Shown: in pieces, positions 20,533-30,176 of the stretch | How the letters are laid out: every line of letters starts with the position of its first letter | Position numbering within the stretch: the first letter of the stretch is position 1 | Assembly: GCA_022509205.1 (NCBI GenBank) | Contig: JAFLTR010000006.1 | Location: forward strand, 1-64,000 | Reading direction: 5' to 3' | Length of the DNA stretch: 64,000 bases | DNA from: Muribaculaceae bacterium | Lineage (GTDB): Bacteria; Bacteroidota; Bacteroidia; Bacteroidales; Muribaculaceae | Position numbers and translations under genes: made by a program | Notes under the pieces: generated by a model | Databases searched by the model: none | Told to the model about the DNA's origin: nothing | Seen by the model: only the letters and a program-made list of their open reading frames with translations

Positions 20533-21792
20533 TTATTTTTTCAGTTTCTCCACTGCCTTATCCAGCGACTCTGTAGGCTCTATTATATTGTAATCTTTCC
20601 AGAAATCCTCATCCCAATAATATCCCACATTATCAGAGAAAATATTCCTTCGTTTCAGGGGATTTTCGAATTTCCGACCCTTGTCATGCAATTCCTCCCG
20701 ATCGGTCATTACCATTTCTGCACGTGAGGTATAGGTGGAAGAAAAGAGACGTTTCTTCCAGTCGCATTTAAACTTTATAACACTACTTATATAATTTATG
20801 TAAGATTTCCCGTCATTTACTTTATATGTCACGACACCCGACACTTCCAAAGGCTTGAAATGAAGGCCGGAAGGTTTCCGGTCAAGTATTGCTCGTGTCA
20901 CCTTCTCCTTGTCTTTCATGTCGAGTGAAAATTCCACCCTGCTTATTGTCAAGGTTTCTCCGTCAATATATATAATTCCGGTGTTTAAGGGATAAGACTT
21001 TGTAACTATCGGTTTGAAACTTATGGCATAATGGATCCTGTCGTCGATCATTGCCGGTGATTCAAGCTTGAATTCAAAATAGTCAAGTTCCTGTTCGGTA
21101 AAAAGATGATCGCCATTTTTGACAGCATCCAGATTCAAGGGCATGAAAGGGCCACCCATCAATTTCACCGACAAAGTGTCGGATGCACGCGGACTAACCA
21201 GACTCCGTCCCTTTTCTATCCTCACTTTTTCTCCGTAGGTGGAACGATGTCCGTAAGGTTTCTTCAAGACGTCTACTATTCCCTCTGAGATATTGATAAA
21301 ACGGTTACCTTTCTGCACTGTTTCCCGGTAGAAACCTTTCAACAGATTGTCTGAAGAAGCATAATTATCCGGTATTTTCCGCAATGCCTCTTTCACAATT
21401 TCTTTAGGCTCTCCTCCCAACACATACAGTTCATCCAGCACTTTCCCGGTTGGTTGAAGATAGATAGTTAAATTTTCGGTTTTCCCCTCAAACAATTTGG
21501 GTGAAAGGAACTGACTCTGATACCCTATGTGGTCGATCTTTAACCCGTTGCTGACAAATTCCTGAGGCACTTTCACATTAAAATACCCGTCGTCATTCGT
21601 TACGGTCCCGATATTTGAGCCCGGCACCGTGACACTTACATTTCCCACCGGTTTCCGGTTCTTATGATTTTTCACTAATCCCGAAAACTCAACAAGTTCC
21701 GGTTCCCCGCCATAAACAGTCACCGTGAATACTGACAATATTACAGCCACCAGACAAAAAATTCGAATCCTTTTCAGATAAAATATCCCCAT
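20533..21792 (-). CDS. Carboxypeptidase-like regulatory domain-containing secreted protein
   Basis: EFSGLVKNHKNRKPVGNVSVTVPGSNIGTVTNDDGYFNVKVP (CarboxypepD_reg-like) plus KGFYRETVQKGNRFINISEGIVDV. Confidence 0.8.
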   Translation of the reverse strand: MGIFYLKRIRIFCLVAVILSVFTVTVYGGEPELVEFSGLVKNHKNRKPVGNVSVTVPGSNIGTVTNDDGYFNVKVPQEFVSNGLKIDHIGYQSQFLSPKLFEGKTENLTIYLQPTGKVLDELYVLGGEPKEIVKEALRKIPDNYASSDNLLKGFYRETVQKGNRFINISEGIVDVLKKPYGHRSTYGEKVRIEKGRSLVSPRASDTLSVKLMGGPFMPLNLDAVKNGDHLFTEQELDYFEFKLESPAMIDDRIHYAISFKPIVTKSYPLNTGIIYIDGETLTISRVEFSLDMKDKEKVTRAILDRKPSGLHFKPLEVSGVVTYKVNDGKSYINYISSVIKFKCDWKKRLFSSTYTSRAEMVMTDREELHDKGRKFENPLKRRNIFSDNVGYYWDEDFWKDYNIIEPTESLDKAVEKLKK

Positions 21793-21910
21793 CTAAATTT
21801 TCAGAAGTGCTTTTAAAACACAAATATAATGATAATTATTTGTTTCGCAAGAGAGTTATCTGTGTAACTATTCCGGAATTTCTGCGTCTTATAGTTGTAA
21901 GATTTATAAG

Positions 21911-22408
21911 ATGAGCGCCGAAGCCGAAAAGGAATTTGAAAACACCATAGCCAGATACGGTGGAATTATTACGAAGATTTGTTATTATTTCTCGACGGAT
22001 CCCGAAGAATTTAACGATCTGCGGCAGGAAGTTCTTTACAACATTTGGAGAGGATGGGAGAATTTCAGAAAAGATTCCGGACTCTCTTCCTGGATATACC
22101 GGATAAGTCTCAACACCTGCATCTCCTTCCAACGAAAAACCCGAACAAAAGGAAACACAATCTCTATCGAACAGGTGATTGACATTCCTTACGAGGAAGA
22201 AACCTCCTATGTGGAAAAATACAATTCAATGCATGCGCTGATACGACAGCTTAAGTATGAAGAAAGGGCGATGATCCTGATGTGGCTTGATGAAAAAACT
22301 TATGAGGAAATATCCGAGTTAATGGGTATAAACAGAAATACAGTTGCAGTGAGGCTTAAGAGAATAAAAGAAAAACTTATCAAACTGTCAAAAGATAATT
22401 TAGGTTGA
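21911..22408 (+). CDS. RNA polymerase sigma-70 family (ECF) factor
   Basis: DPEEFNDLRQEVLYNIWRGWENFRKDSGLSSWIYRISLNTCISFQRK; YEEISELMGINRNTVAVRLKRIKEKL. Confidence 0.93.
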   Translation: MSAEAEKEFENTIARYGGIITKICYYFSTDPEEFNDLRQEVLYNIWRGWENFRKDSGLSSWIYRISLNTCISFQRKTRTKGNTISIEQVIDIPYEEETSYVEKYNSMHALIRQLKYEERAMILMWLDEKTYEEISELMGINRNTVAVRLKRIKEKLIKLSKDNLG

Positions 22409-22411
22409 AAA

Positions 22412-22987
22412 ATGGATGAATTGGAAAATATGAAAGCTATGTGGCTCGAACTAAACCAAAGAGTCTCTGCTCTGGAAGCTGAGAATCGCAATCTTGCCAG
22501 AAAAGTAAGCAATGAAAAATACAAGTCGGCAAGAGACCGATTAATAAGAAAATATACTGCTTTTATAATAGTAGAGGTGATAATGATTTTATATACCTTT
22601 GCATTTATAGGATTTAATCCCATGGTGGTGGAAAAATACCGGATGGTCACCTGTTTTTACTGGTTGATATTCTTTCTTTTGGGGGTTGCTGTGGATTTCT
22701 ATTTAAGGCAGCGCTTGGTAGAACTTGACATCTATAATTCCTCCGTCAGGGAGATATCTTCGCAAGCGGCCCGAAGCTGGAAAATACATAAGCTTGCTAT
22801 CATTATCGGTTTTCCCATTGCAATCGGGGCGGTCATATTGTTTGCACTTGCCTTAGATGCAAATGAATTCACGATCTATGGTATGATTTTTGGAGCATTG
22901 ATAGGCGCAACAATAGGATTTTTCCAATTAAGAAAATTTCTGCAATACTATCGCCTCCTACAGACTTCTCCATCTGACGACATTTAA
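22412..22987 (+). CDS. Hypothetical membrane protein co-transcribed with sigma factor (possible anti-sigma)
   Basis: Starts 3 bp after the sigma stop; coiled-coil N-terminus MDELENMKAMWLELNQRVSALEAENRNLARKV and four TM segments. Confidence 0.6.
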   Translation: MDELENMKAMWLELNQRVSALEAENRNLARKVSNEKYKSARDRLIRKYTAFIIVEVIMILYTFAFIGFNPMVVEKYRMVTCFYWLIFFLLGVAVDFYLRQRLVELDIYNSSVREISSQAARSWKIHKLAIIIGFPIAIGAVILFALALDANEFTIYGMIFGALIGATIGFFQLRKFLQYYRLLQTSPSDDI

Positions 22988-23021
22988 TCATTATGTAAAA
23001 CAATAATCAAATTAATTTAAA

Positions 23022-23900
23022 ATGTTTAAAAAGATCTTTTTTATCCTTACTCTCACGATGTTGGTTTCAACATCCGTTTCAGCCCAGTTGCTTTATAAGA
23101 TAGAGGGTCCGAATGCCGAAAAACCTTCTTATATTTTTGGCAGCCACCACCTTTCCCCCATTTCAATAGTAGAAGAATCCGGAGTTATGGAATATTTCGA
23201 TCAGACGGATCAAGTGGTGGGAGAGATCGACCTAACACAAGACCCCATGGTCATTTCAATGGCAATCCAACAATATATGACAGCACCGGCCGACAGCACT
23301 CTTTCCGTACTGCTGAAAGGAGAAAACCTGGATTCCCTTAACATCCAGTTTGAAAAATGGGCTCCGATGCCGGGAATGAAATTACAGATGTTGGAGTCTT
23401 TGAAACCGATGGTGGTGACCACTATGCTTGCTGCGAAGATGAGCACGGAAGTTATGCCCGGTTACGATCCTTCCAATCAGTTAGATAGCTATTTCTTTAA
23501 AACAGGAGCTAAGGAAGGTAAAAAAATCCTGGCTCTCGAGACTCCCGAATTTCAGGGAGAAGTGCTTTTCAACAAGACTCCCTTGACCGTGCAGGCCGAA
23601 GCCTTGATTGATATGCTGAAAAATCCTGAGAAATCTGTTGAAACCAGCCGCCACTTGAGCGAGGCATATCAAAAAAGAGATCTAAACGCTATGTTGGAAA
23701 TGTCTAAAGATGAAGACGGGCATCCGGAATTCATGAAACAAATTCTTTTCGAAAGAAACAGTAATTGGATGGAGAAACTTCCTGCCATCATAGACGAAAC
23801 CCCCTCTTTCATTGTAGTTGGCGCCTTACACCTTGCCGGACCGGAAGGACTCCTTCAAGCTCTTAGCGACCTCGGCTATACCCTCACCCCTGTCTACTAA
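23022..23900 (+). CDS. TraB/GumN family protein
   Basis: LLYKIEGPNAEKPSYIFGSHHLSPIS ... FIVVGALHLAGPEGLLQALSDLGYTLTPV hallmark N- and C-terminal motifs. Confidence 0.92.
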   Translation: MFKKIFFILTLTMLVSTSVSAQLLYKIEGPNAEKPSYIFGSHHLSPISIVEESGVMEYFDQTDQVVGEIDLTQDPMVISMAIQQYMTAPADSTLSVLLKGENLDSLNIQFEKWAPMPGMKLQMLESLKPMVVTTMLAAKMSTEVMPGYDPSNQLDSYFFKTGAKEGKKILALETPEFQGEVLFNKTPLTVQAEALIDMLKNPEKSVETSRHLSEAYQKRDLNAMLEMSKDEDGHPEFMKQILFERNSNWMEKLPAIIDETPSFIVVGALHLAGPEGLLQALSDLGYTLTPVY

Positions 23901-23971
23901 CGAGCTAAACTTGCTGATAAGTACCCGGGGTTTCTTTCTCTTTCCTATTCCTGCCGGGATATAAAGGGGAT

Positions 23972-24056
23972 ATAAAGAAGACGCATCGGACAGTCGGGAA
24001 TACAAGGGCCGGAAAATCCTTTATTCCTGTTATGGCTGTCTGATGCGTCGGGCTTT
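23972..24056. repeat. Long imperfect hairpin between convergent genes
   Basis: GACGCATCGGACAG (23980-23993) pairs with CTGTCTGATGCGTC (24036-24049), 13/14; inner GGAATA/TATTCC and outer ATAAAG/CTTTAT also complementary. Confidence 0.8.
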
Positions 24057-24086
24057 ATTACAGATTTATAGTAAAGTCGTGCTATA

Positions 24087-25367
24087 TCAGCGGGATTGTA
24101 AAGTAATTGATGCAGAAAGATTTGAGAGGGGATATGATAAGGAAGCAAGTGAGGAGGCAGAGGAATCTTGCATGTGCTTGAGTCGCAATAAGGCTTCCAT
24201 GTAGTAATAATCCGCATAAATTATAGAGGCATCTATCTCGGTGCCTTCCGGTTTATGCCCGGTGGCATGGTCGATAAAAGAAGCCTTGTTAGCAGCTGAA
24301 CGGTAGGCTGGTCCGCTTAGGGTGGCCAGTATTTTTTCAGCATCCGAACGATATTGTTCGCGATGATAGTCTGAACAATAATCCTGCAATTCTATAAGTG
24401 CAGAAGCCACTATAGACGCCGCCGAGGCATCCTTGGGACATTCCGGAATATCGGGATCATCAAAATCCCAGTAAGGCACCATATCTTCAGGCAACCGCTC
24501 AAGGTAGACATCTGCCAGCTTACAGGCGAAATCCCTATACTTCGGATCACGCGTTTCGCGAAACACCATAGTGTACCCGTAGATTGCCCAGGCCTGTCCG
24601 CGTGCCCATGTAGAATTGTTGGCATAGCCTTGATGAGTCATACCTTTTATGAACTCTCCTGTTTCCGGATTATATATCGCCACATGATAGCAACTGCCAT
24701 CAGGCCGAAACTGGTTTTCCATCGTCTTGTCGGCATGGCTCACTGCCATGTCATATAGAGATTTATTACCGCCGTTTCTCGATGCCCAGAAAAGTAGCTC
24801 CAGGTTAATAACATTGTCTACGATAGTGTTATGGCCTCCGAACATCTCAACGTTACGTGGCCATGAAAGAAATGTTCCCACATTCGGATTGAAGAGAGTT
24901 GCTAAAGAATCTGCAGCTTCCAGCATCACTTCCCTGCAATGGTTGTCGCCGGTGAGACGATAAGCATTCCCGTAGCTGCAGTTGATAAGAAATCCGAGGT
25001 CATGGTCATAGGGGGATAGGGTTGCCAGATATTCCAGTTGCGAAGTGTATTTTTCAGCTTCGTCTCGTATTTCGGGATCATTGGTCACCTCGAAATCATA
25101 CCAGAGGATTCCGGGCCAAAAACCGGAGCACCATTCTTCCTGAACAGCTTTTCGACAATTCCAGAGAGTGTCGGAGTCAACTATATTTCGAGGCATCATG
25201 GTATAATCTTTCTCACTTCCCCCAAGCTGGGTGAGGCTTCTGCTGATTTTTCCATGACAATAGGACAGGGCATCGTCAACATCCAGTGACAGTTCCGATT
25301 TTTTTTCGGAGCAACTTGCAAGAATAATACCGGATATTAATAGACTCAAAACTTTATATGGAGTCAT
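24087..25367 (-). CDS. Glycoside hydrolase family 88 (unsaturated glucuronyl hydrolase-like) lipoprotein
   Basis: Lipobox LASC; LSPYDHDLGFLINCSYGNAYRLTGD, NTIVDNVINLELLFWAS, THQGYANNSTWARGQAWAIYGYTMVFRETRD. Confidence 0.92.
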   Translation of the reverse strand: MTPYKVLSLLISGIILASCSEKKSELSLDVDDALSYCHGKISRSLTQLGGSEKDYTMMPRNIVDSDTLWNCRKAVQEEWCSGFWPGILWYDFEVTNDPEIRDEAEKYTSQLEYLATLSPYDHDLGFLINCSYGNAYRLTGDNHCREVMLEAADSLATLFNPNVGTFLSWPRNVEMFGGHNTIVDNVINLELLFWASRNGGNKSLYDMAVSHADKTMENQFRPDGSCYHVAIYNPETGEFIKGMTHQGYANNSTWARGQAWAIYGYTMVFRETRDPKYRDFACKLADVYLERLPEDMVPYWDFDDPDIPECPKDASAASIVASALIELQDYCSDYHREQYRSDAEKILATLSGPAYRSAANKASFIDHATGHKPEGTEIDASIIYADYYYMEALLRLKHMQDSSASSLASLSYPLSNLSASITLQSR

Positions 25368-25475
25368 TGATCATGTTTGATTAATTGAGATCATGTTTTA
25401 TTTAATAATGATACGTTGCAAGAATCGAAAATCTCATTCTTTTCCTCCTTGCAAAAGATGGATAGAGTATCCTTA

Positions 25476-26903
25476 TTATGGTCTGTAGCCCATGAGGGTG
25501 GAGAACCCGATCTGGTCGAATCCACCGGAGTTACCGCTATAATGGCCACCACCTCCGTCGGGCCTTATCCTTGATGCTAATTCATTGATATAAATGGCGG
25601 ATTGTCCGTGAGTATTGGTATAACCTACCCAATAATCCCATCCCGGTCTTACCGTGCCGCGACCAACATTAGAGGGCTCTGTCATTGTACCACCGTCTCC
25701 ATAGGTGTAGGTTTCAAACGGGAATCCGGAATGGTCATATTCGAAATCTGAATTGTAAACACCGGTCTCCTGACTTGAGAAATTCTGCATAGGATCCGGA
25801 TACAATTGCTCTTTTGCCAGATTATACTTGGCTACATATTCAGCAAATGCGATAGCACGATAATCATCGAATGCAAACAGGTCTTCACCCAGGGCACTCC
25901 CCATCTGACAGAAAACACCGAGCACAGCCGCACAAAGAGTGTTGTGTCCCTGATCACGTCCCAGCTCATTTCCCTGTCCGAGCATCTCTTCGGAGTCCGG
26001 GTCTTGATGCAGGTAAGGAACTCCTTTAAAGATATTTCCAGGGCCACCTCCCAAGCCTTTGTAATACATTATCGCCTCATTGATATAATCCTGATTTTCC
26101 GAAACCACACCGATGCCGAGAATAGTAGTCATTGCTGCAAGATCCCAGTTCCACCAGTAGTGTCCTCCACCCGTGTTGTTCTGGAGTTCAAGTTGATCAT
26201 GTGCTAGCCAATAGAAAGACTCGTCAAGCCATTTCACCACTCTGGAGAATTCTTCCGTATCACCCCATTGCTCGTAATCGCGAAGCATTTCAATTGCTAT
26301 GGCTGCCTGATATGGCTGAAAAAGAATCAGTTTTTCATTCGGGTCGATTATTTCTCCCTTTTTATTCACAAGTATACCTTTATTAACAGTTGCCCATTTC
26401 ACGAGTATGTTCTTCGCTGTCTCGGCGGCTGAGGTGTTTCCTTCAAGTTTATAGAGGAGGCTAAGTTGATACGCAGCAGCCGCATCACGCATGAAGTTTG
26501 TGTAGTTGTTGTGGATCCCTTGATACCACAGATCGGCGATACCGGCATCTTCCCAGCGGCCTCCCATCTGCGACCAGTTTCCGGCATCAAGACGTGCCAG
26601 ATATTCCACCGGATTAGCTTCGTAATCAGTCCTGGCATACTGGCTCCCCTTTAGTTTGGTAAGAGCGGATGCGTATGGCTCTTCGCCAAGATGTTGTTTC
26701 ACATAATCAAAGTCTCTCTGAGTATGGAGTAGACAAGGATGATTGAGGGTATAGACCGTGTAGACAGGGTCGTTGTTATGGGCTTCTTTATCGGCCTTCC
26801 ATTGCTCGAAATCTATGGTGGCAGGATCCACTATTTCATTGCAGGAGGCTCCTGCTATTAGAAAAAATACGCCTGAAAGTATGGTTATGATCGATTTTTT
26901 CAT
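25476..26903 (-). CDS. Alginate-lyase-superfamily lipoprotein (possible PL38-like polyuronate lyase)
   Basis: Lipobox LIAGASC; alginate_lyase-type alpha/alpha toroid: NNTGGGHYWWNWDLAAMTTILGIGV, GRDQGHNTLCAAVLGVFCQMGSALGEDLF; adjacent GH88. Confidence 0.78.
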   Translation of the reverse strand: MKKSIITILSGVFFLIAGASCNEIVDPATIDFEQWKADKEAHNNDPVYTVYTLNHPCLLHTQRDFDYVKQHLGEEPYASALTKLKGSQYARTDYEANPVEYLARLDAGNWSQMGGRWEDAGIADLWYQGIHNNYTNFMRDAAAAYQLSLLYKLEGNTSAAETAKNILVKWATVNKGILVNKKGEIIDPNEKLILFQPYQAAIAIEMLRDYEQWGDTEEFSRVVKWLDESFYWLAHDQLELQNNTGGGHYWWNWDLAAMTTILGIGVVSENQDYINEAIMYYKGLGGGPGNIFKGVPYLHQDPDSEEMLGQGNELGRDQGHNTLCAAVLGVFCQMGSALGEDLFAFDDYRAIAFAEYVAKYNLAKEQLYPDPMQNFSSQETGVYNSDFEYDHSGFPFETYTYGDGGTMTEPSNVGRGTVRPGWDYWVGYTNTHGQSAIYINELASRIRPDGGGGHYSGNSGGFDQIGFSTLMGYRP

Positions 26904-26969
26904 TGTTATTGTCTTTTAAGAAATTAAGGGGTTTGGTGCAGGGAGGCAATATAGGGCCTCCCTATTTTT

Positions 26970-28409
26970 TTAATTTCCGTCAGCTACCTGCTTTTCGGCA
27001 AATTCTATCATGTCTTCAACGCTCTTGAATGTTCGGATCCAATATACTTTGTAAGTGTCTTCTGTGGTAGTGGCCACCGGCATATCTGCCACTTTAAGCT
27101 GGAATGTCTTGAATGACACGTTCCCGCTAAGAGGATACTGAGTGCGTGTAGACCAGTCTACATAAACCAAATAAGAACCGTCTTCAAGCATATAAGGAGT
27201 TCCGGAAGCTTTCTCACCGATGTTACATTGCGGGTTACCACCTCCTGTGCCATTCACGTCAACGACATCAAAAGTGTTTCGTCCGTCAGGAGGGATCGTA
27301 GTGCGGAGAGCTATCACCGGATATTCTCCGAAATTAAAGACTACGGGATTATTGTCGTTGCAATCAATCTTTATGTCAGCCCTATAGTTGGAACCTGACA
27401 CTACCATGTGATTGATCAGATAATCCTCTGTGTATTCGATAGTGGTTCCGGCAGTGGCTGCAATCCAGCGTGTAAAACGGTTTGACGGATCCCAGATATG
27501 CAGACCGGGAGTGACAGTGATATTTATACTTGCATCATTACCGTTAGGACATACTCCGGTGAGGGTGACTGTTCCAAATCCTGTGGGAATCACATGCCCA
27601 CCCTTGCCTACATAAGCCACTGACTCGTCGCTTGATTCCCATTCAACAGTGGCAGGATTACCATAAGCCGGATAATAGGCAACATCAAGGTCAAATGGTT
27701 TTTCAAGACAGATAAGTTCGGTGTAAGGGGATATTACAATAGACTCCACGTCGGCTGAAGGAGAAACTGTCAATTCGAATTTTGCAACTTTCCCGGTAGC
27801 GTCGGGAGCCAGAGTCTTCGCGATAATCACAGCAGAACCGACTTCACCACACACTACATTTCCTTCCTTATCCACTGTGGCTATCTTCGGGTTGGACGTA
27901 GACCATTCCACAAAATTATAAGTGCTGTTTTCCGGATAATGCAATGTGGTAAGCTGGAATTCATCACCCATATAATGGAATTCCGGAAGTTCTTTCACTC
28001 CGGTGATCGTTATGCTTTCAGTATAGACCACATTTTCTATAACATTAACAGTGAGTCTTGCTGTTGCTCCAAACCCTACGGAAGGCATGGCAGACACTAC
28101 GGCTTCACCGATTCCTACGCAATGAAGGATCCCATATTGGTCGACATAGGCCACACTCTCATCCGTGGTGGCATAAATAACGTCATCTTCCAGCTTATCA
28201 GGGTCAGCCGACATCTTCAGCGAAAGAGTCGTGCCAAGGCCCATTGGTAAAATCCCTTCATAGTCGAATGTGATGGCTCCTATCACCTCGGCTTCCGGAT
28301 GATTCAGATCATAGATCTTTTCATCATCACAGGAAGTGAAGACCGAGATAGCCGTCAACAATGCTCCGCAAGCCGTGATAGATTTATATAATGATTTCAT
28401 AGATTTCAT
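26970..28409 (-). CDS. Ig-like (BIG2) domain surface lipoprotein, probable surface glycan-binding protein of the PUL
   Basis: Lipobox VFTSC; repeated BIG2-type motifs (ATTDESVAYVDQYGILHCVGIGEAVVSA; WSTSNPKIATVDKEGNVVCGEVGSAVI; WESSDESVAYVGKGGHVIPTGFGTVTL); next to SusD. Confidence 0.82.
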   Translation of the reverse strand: MKSMKSLYKSITACGALLTAISVFTSCDDEKIYDLNHPEAEVIGAITFDYEGILPMGLGTTLSLKMSADPDKLEDDVIYATTDESVAYVDQYGILHCVGIGEAVVSAMPSVGFGATARLTVNVIENVVYTESITITGVKELPEFHYMGDEFQLTTLHYPENSTYNFVEWSTSNPKIATVDKEGNVVCGEVGSAVIIAKTLAPDATGKVAKFELTVSPSADVESIVISPYTELICLEKPFDLDVAYYPAYGNPATVEWESSDESVAYVGKGGHVIPTGFGTVTLTGVCPNGNDASINITVTPGLHIWDPSNRFTRWIAATAGTTIEYTEDYLINHMVVSGSNYRADIKIDCNDNNPVVFNFGEYPVIALRTTIPPDGRNTFDVVDVNGTGGGNPQCNIGEKASGTPYMLEDGSYLVYVDWSTRTQYPLSGNVSFKTFQLKVADMPVATTTEDTYKVYWIRTFKSVEDMIEFAEKQVADGN

Positions 28410-28441
28410 TTTTTAAGTTTTCCACAATCAGATATCCAAAT

Positions 28442-30172
28442 TTACCAGCCCGGGTTCTGTCCGAGGTTAGGATTGAGCTGCAACTGGTCGGAAGGCAAGG
28501 GATAAAGATAGTTTTTTTGTTGCCATTGTCTGTTCCTCTCATAAATCACCTGACCGTTTGAATTGAGCGGCAGAGTGTTTTGAATCCATTCACGTGCATA
28601 TTCTCCTGAGAAAGTCACTCCGCAAAGATCCATAGGCATTTCGGTTTCGGCTGTTTTCCATCGTTTGAGGTCGTCAATACGGAATCCTTCGTTGAAGAGC
28701 TCGATAGTGCGTTCGCGACGGATTTCAGTACGCATGTCAAGATTATTTCCCGAAATGAAAGCATTTGTAATGTCGGGCATCTGGGGATTCACTCTTTTGC
28801 GGGTGCGGTTGATTGTTCTGGCGAGATCTTCATCGCTGATCTGCCCGTCTCTTTCATAAGCGGCCTCAGCGTAATTAAGGAGCACCTCGGCATAGCGTAT
28901 GATCGGATAATCGTAGCTCTCATAATTGGTGGTAACCTGACGTTCAGCGGAATATTTGTGGGTGTAATAACCTGTGCCACCGCTCGATGGGATGAAATTG
29001 GTGGTATAGGCATGACCCCGGTCGTTTTCATCCCAACTGGTTCGTGAAGAACCGGCATCATTGTTCCAGAATGTTCCGTGAGGTTGCATGAGGATATTGC
29101 TCATACGGTTGTCACGGTTTTTCCATTCGGAATCCATCGTGGTATTGGATGAGTCATACTGTTTGGAAGTCTCAATAGGGAGACCGTCTTGACAGAGGAA
29201 AAGGTCGACAAACTTCCGGGTGGCCATCTGCGCGTTTGCGAATGTTTCCTTAGTGATATTACGGTTAATGGGGTTTTCTGCGTTGTAACATCTCGAGAAG
29301 ATAAATTCTTTATTTGCGCTTTTGGTTGCTCCGGCCGGATTGCAGGGTGCATCCTCCAGAATAAAGAGGTAGCGGTAGCTCTCCGTGCCCAAAGAAGCGT
29401 TGTAGAAGAGCGAGAATTTTCCTATAATCTCGTTGGCTGCATCCATTGCCTCAGTATAGAGAGTGTTGGCTGCAGTTATATTGTTCTTATGGAATTTCTG
29501 CCAGGAAGCCTCATAAAGAGCTACACGGCTCAAGAAAGCCCGGGCAGCCTCTTTGCTCACTCTCCCTTCTTCGAGTTCATTGAGTGGCTTTAGATATCCG
29601 GCTGCATTGTGAAGGTCGTTGATGATGAAATTTGCTACGTCAAGCCGGTCGTCTCTCTTGGCGTAAAGCAGGGGATCGTCGGTGTCGAGAACATGGTCTA
29701 CTATAATGGCGTCGCCATAGATTGTCAGGAGTTCATAATAGACGTATGCCCTGAAGAAATAGGCTTCTCCGAGTGGCTGGGTGATATCGCTTAGGGAGCC
29801 TGTGTATTCCTCGGCGCGGCTGATAAGGATATTACACCTGCGGATATGGGAATAGAAACTGTTATAGTTTCCGGTAGACAGGGATGAACCCGCCGGCACA
29901 ACGTTCTGACCGTTGGAGAATGTGTTGTATCCTCCTTTATCACATAGAATATCGCTGCGTTTGTCGCCATGAGGACCTGCGCTATACACTATCTCGTTAT
30001 AGGAATTGGTCCATCCATACATCTGATTGGCAAACGACTGAAAGTCGCCCGGTTTGTCCCAGAGATTTGCATCACTGAGCTGATCTTTCGGCTCAAGATC
30101 GAGACAGGATGTGGCAAGAAAGGTGAATGCCGCAAGTGATGTGTATATTATTTTCTTATTCATGAGCTTCAT
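28442..30172 (-). CDS. RagB/SusD family nutrient uptake outer membrane protein
   Basis: Lipobox FLATSC|LDLEPKDQLSDANLW; EAYFFRAYVYYELLTIYGD; YPIIRYAEVLLNYAEAAYE; C-terminal YPLPSDQLQLNPNLGQNPGW. Confidence 0.97.
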   Translation of the reverse strand: MKLMNKKIIYTSLAAFTFLATSCLDLEPKDQLSDANLWDKPGDFQSFANQMYGWTNSYNEIVYSAGPHGDKRSDILCDKGGYNTFSNGQNVVPAGSSLSTGNYNSFYSHIRRCNILISRAEEYTGSLSDITQPLGEAYFFRAYVYYELLTIYGDAIIVDHVLDTDDPLLYAKRDDRLDVANFIINDLHNAAGYLKPLNELEEGRVSKEAARAFLSRVALYEASWQKFHKNNITAANTLYTEAMDAANEIIGKFSLFYNASLGTESYRYLFILEDAPCNPAGATKSANKEFIFSRCYNAENPINRNITKETFANAQMATRKFVDLFLCQDGLPIETSKQYDSSNTTMDSEWKNRDNRMSNILMQPHGTFWNNDAGSSRTSWDENDRGHAYTTNFIPSSGGTGYYTHKYSAERQVTTNYESYDYPIIRYAEVLLNYAEAAYERDGQISDEDLARTINRTRKRVNPQMPDITNAFISGNNLDMRTEIRRERTIELFNEGFRIDDLKRWKTAETEMPMDLCGVTFSGEYAREWIQNTLPLNSNGQVIYERNRQWQQKNYLYPLPSDQLQLNPNLGQNPGW

Positions 30173-30176
30173 TGTA

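Noticed and set aside
23956-23977. Possible CRISPR-like or VNTR array
   Set aside because: Only two 11-bp units, no spacers; no CRISPR array or cas genes seen anywhere in the window.
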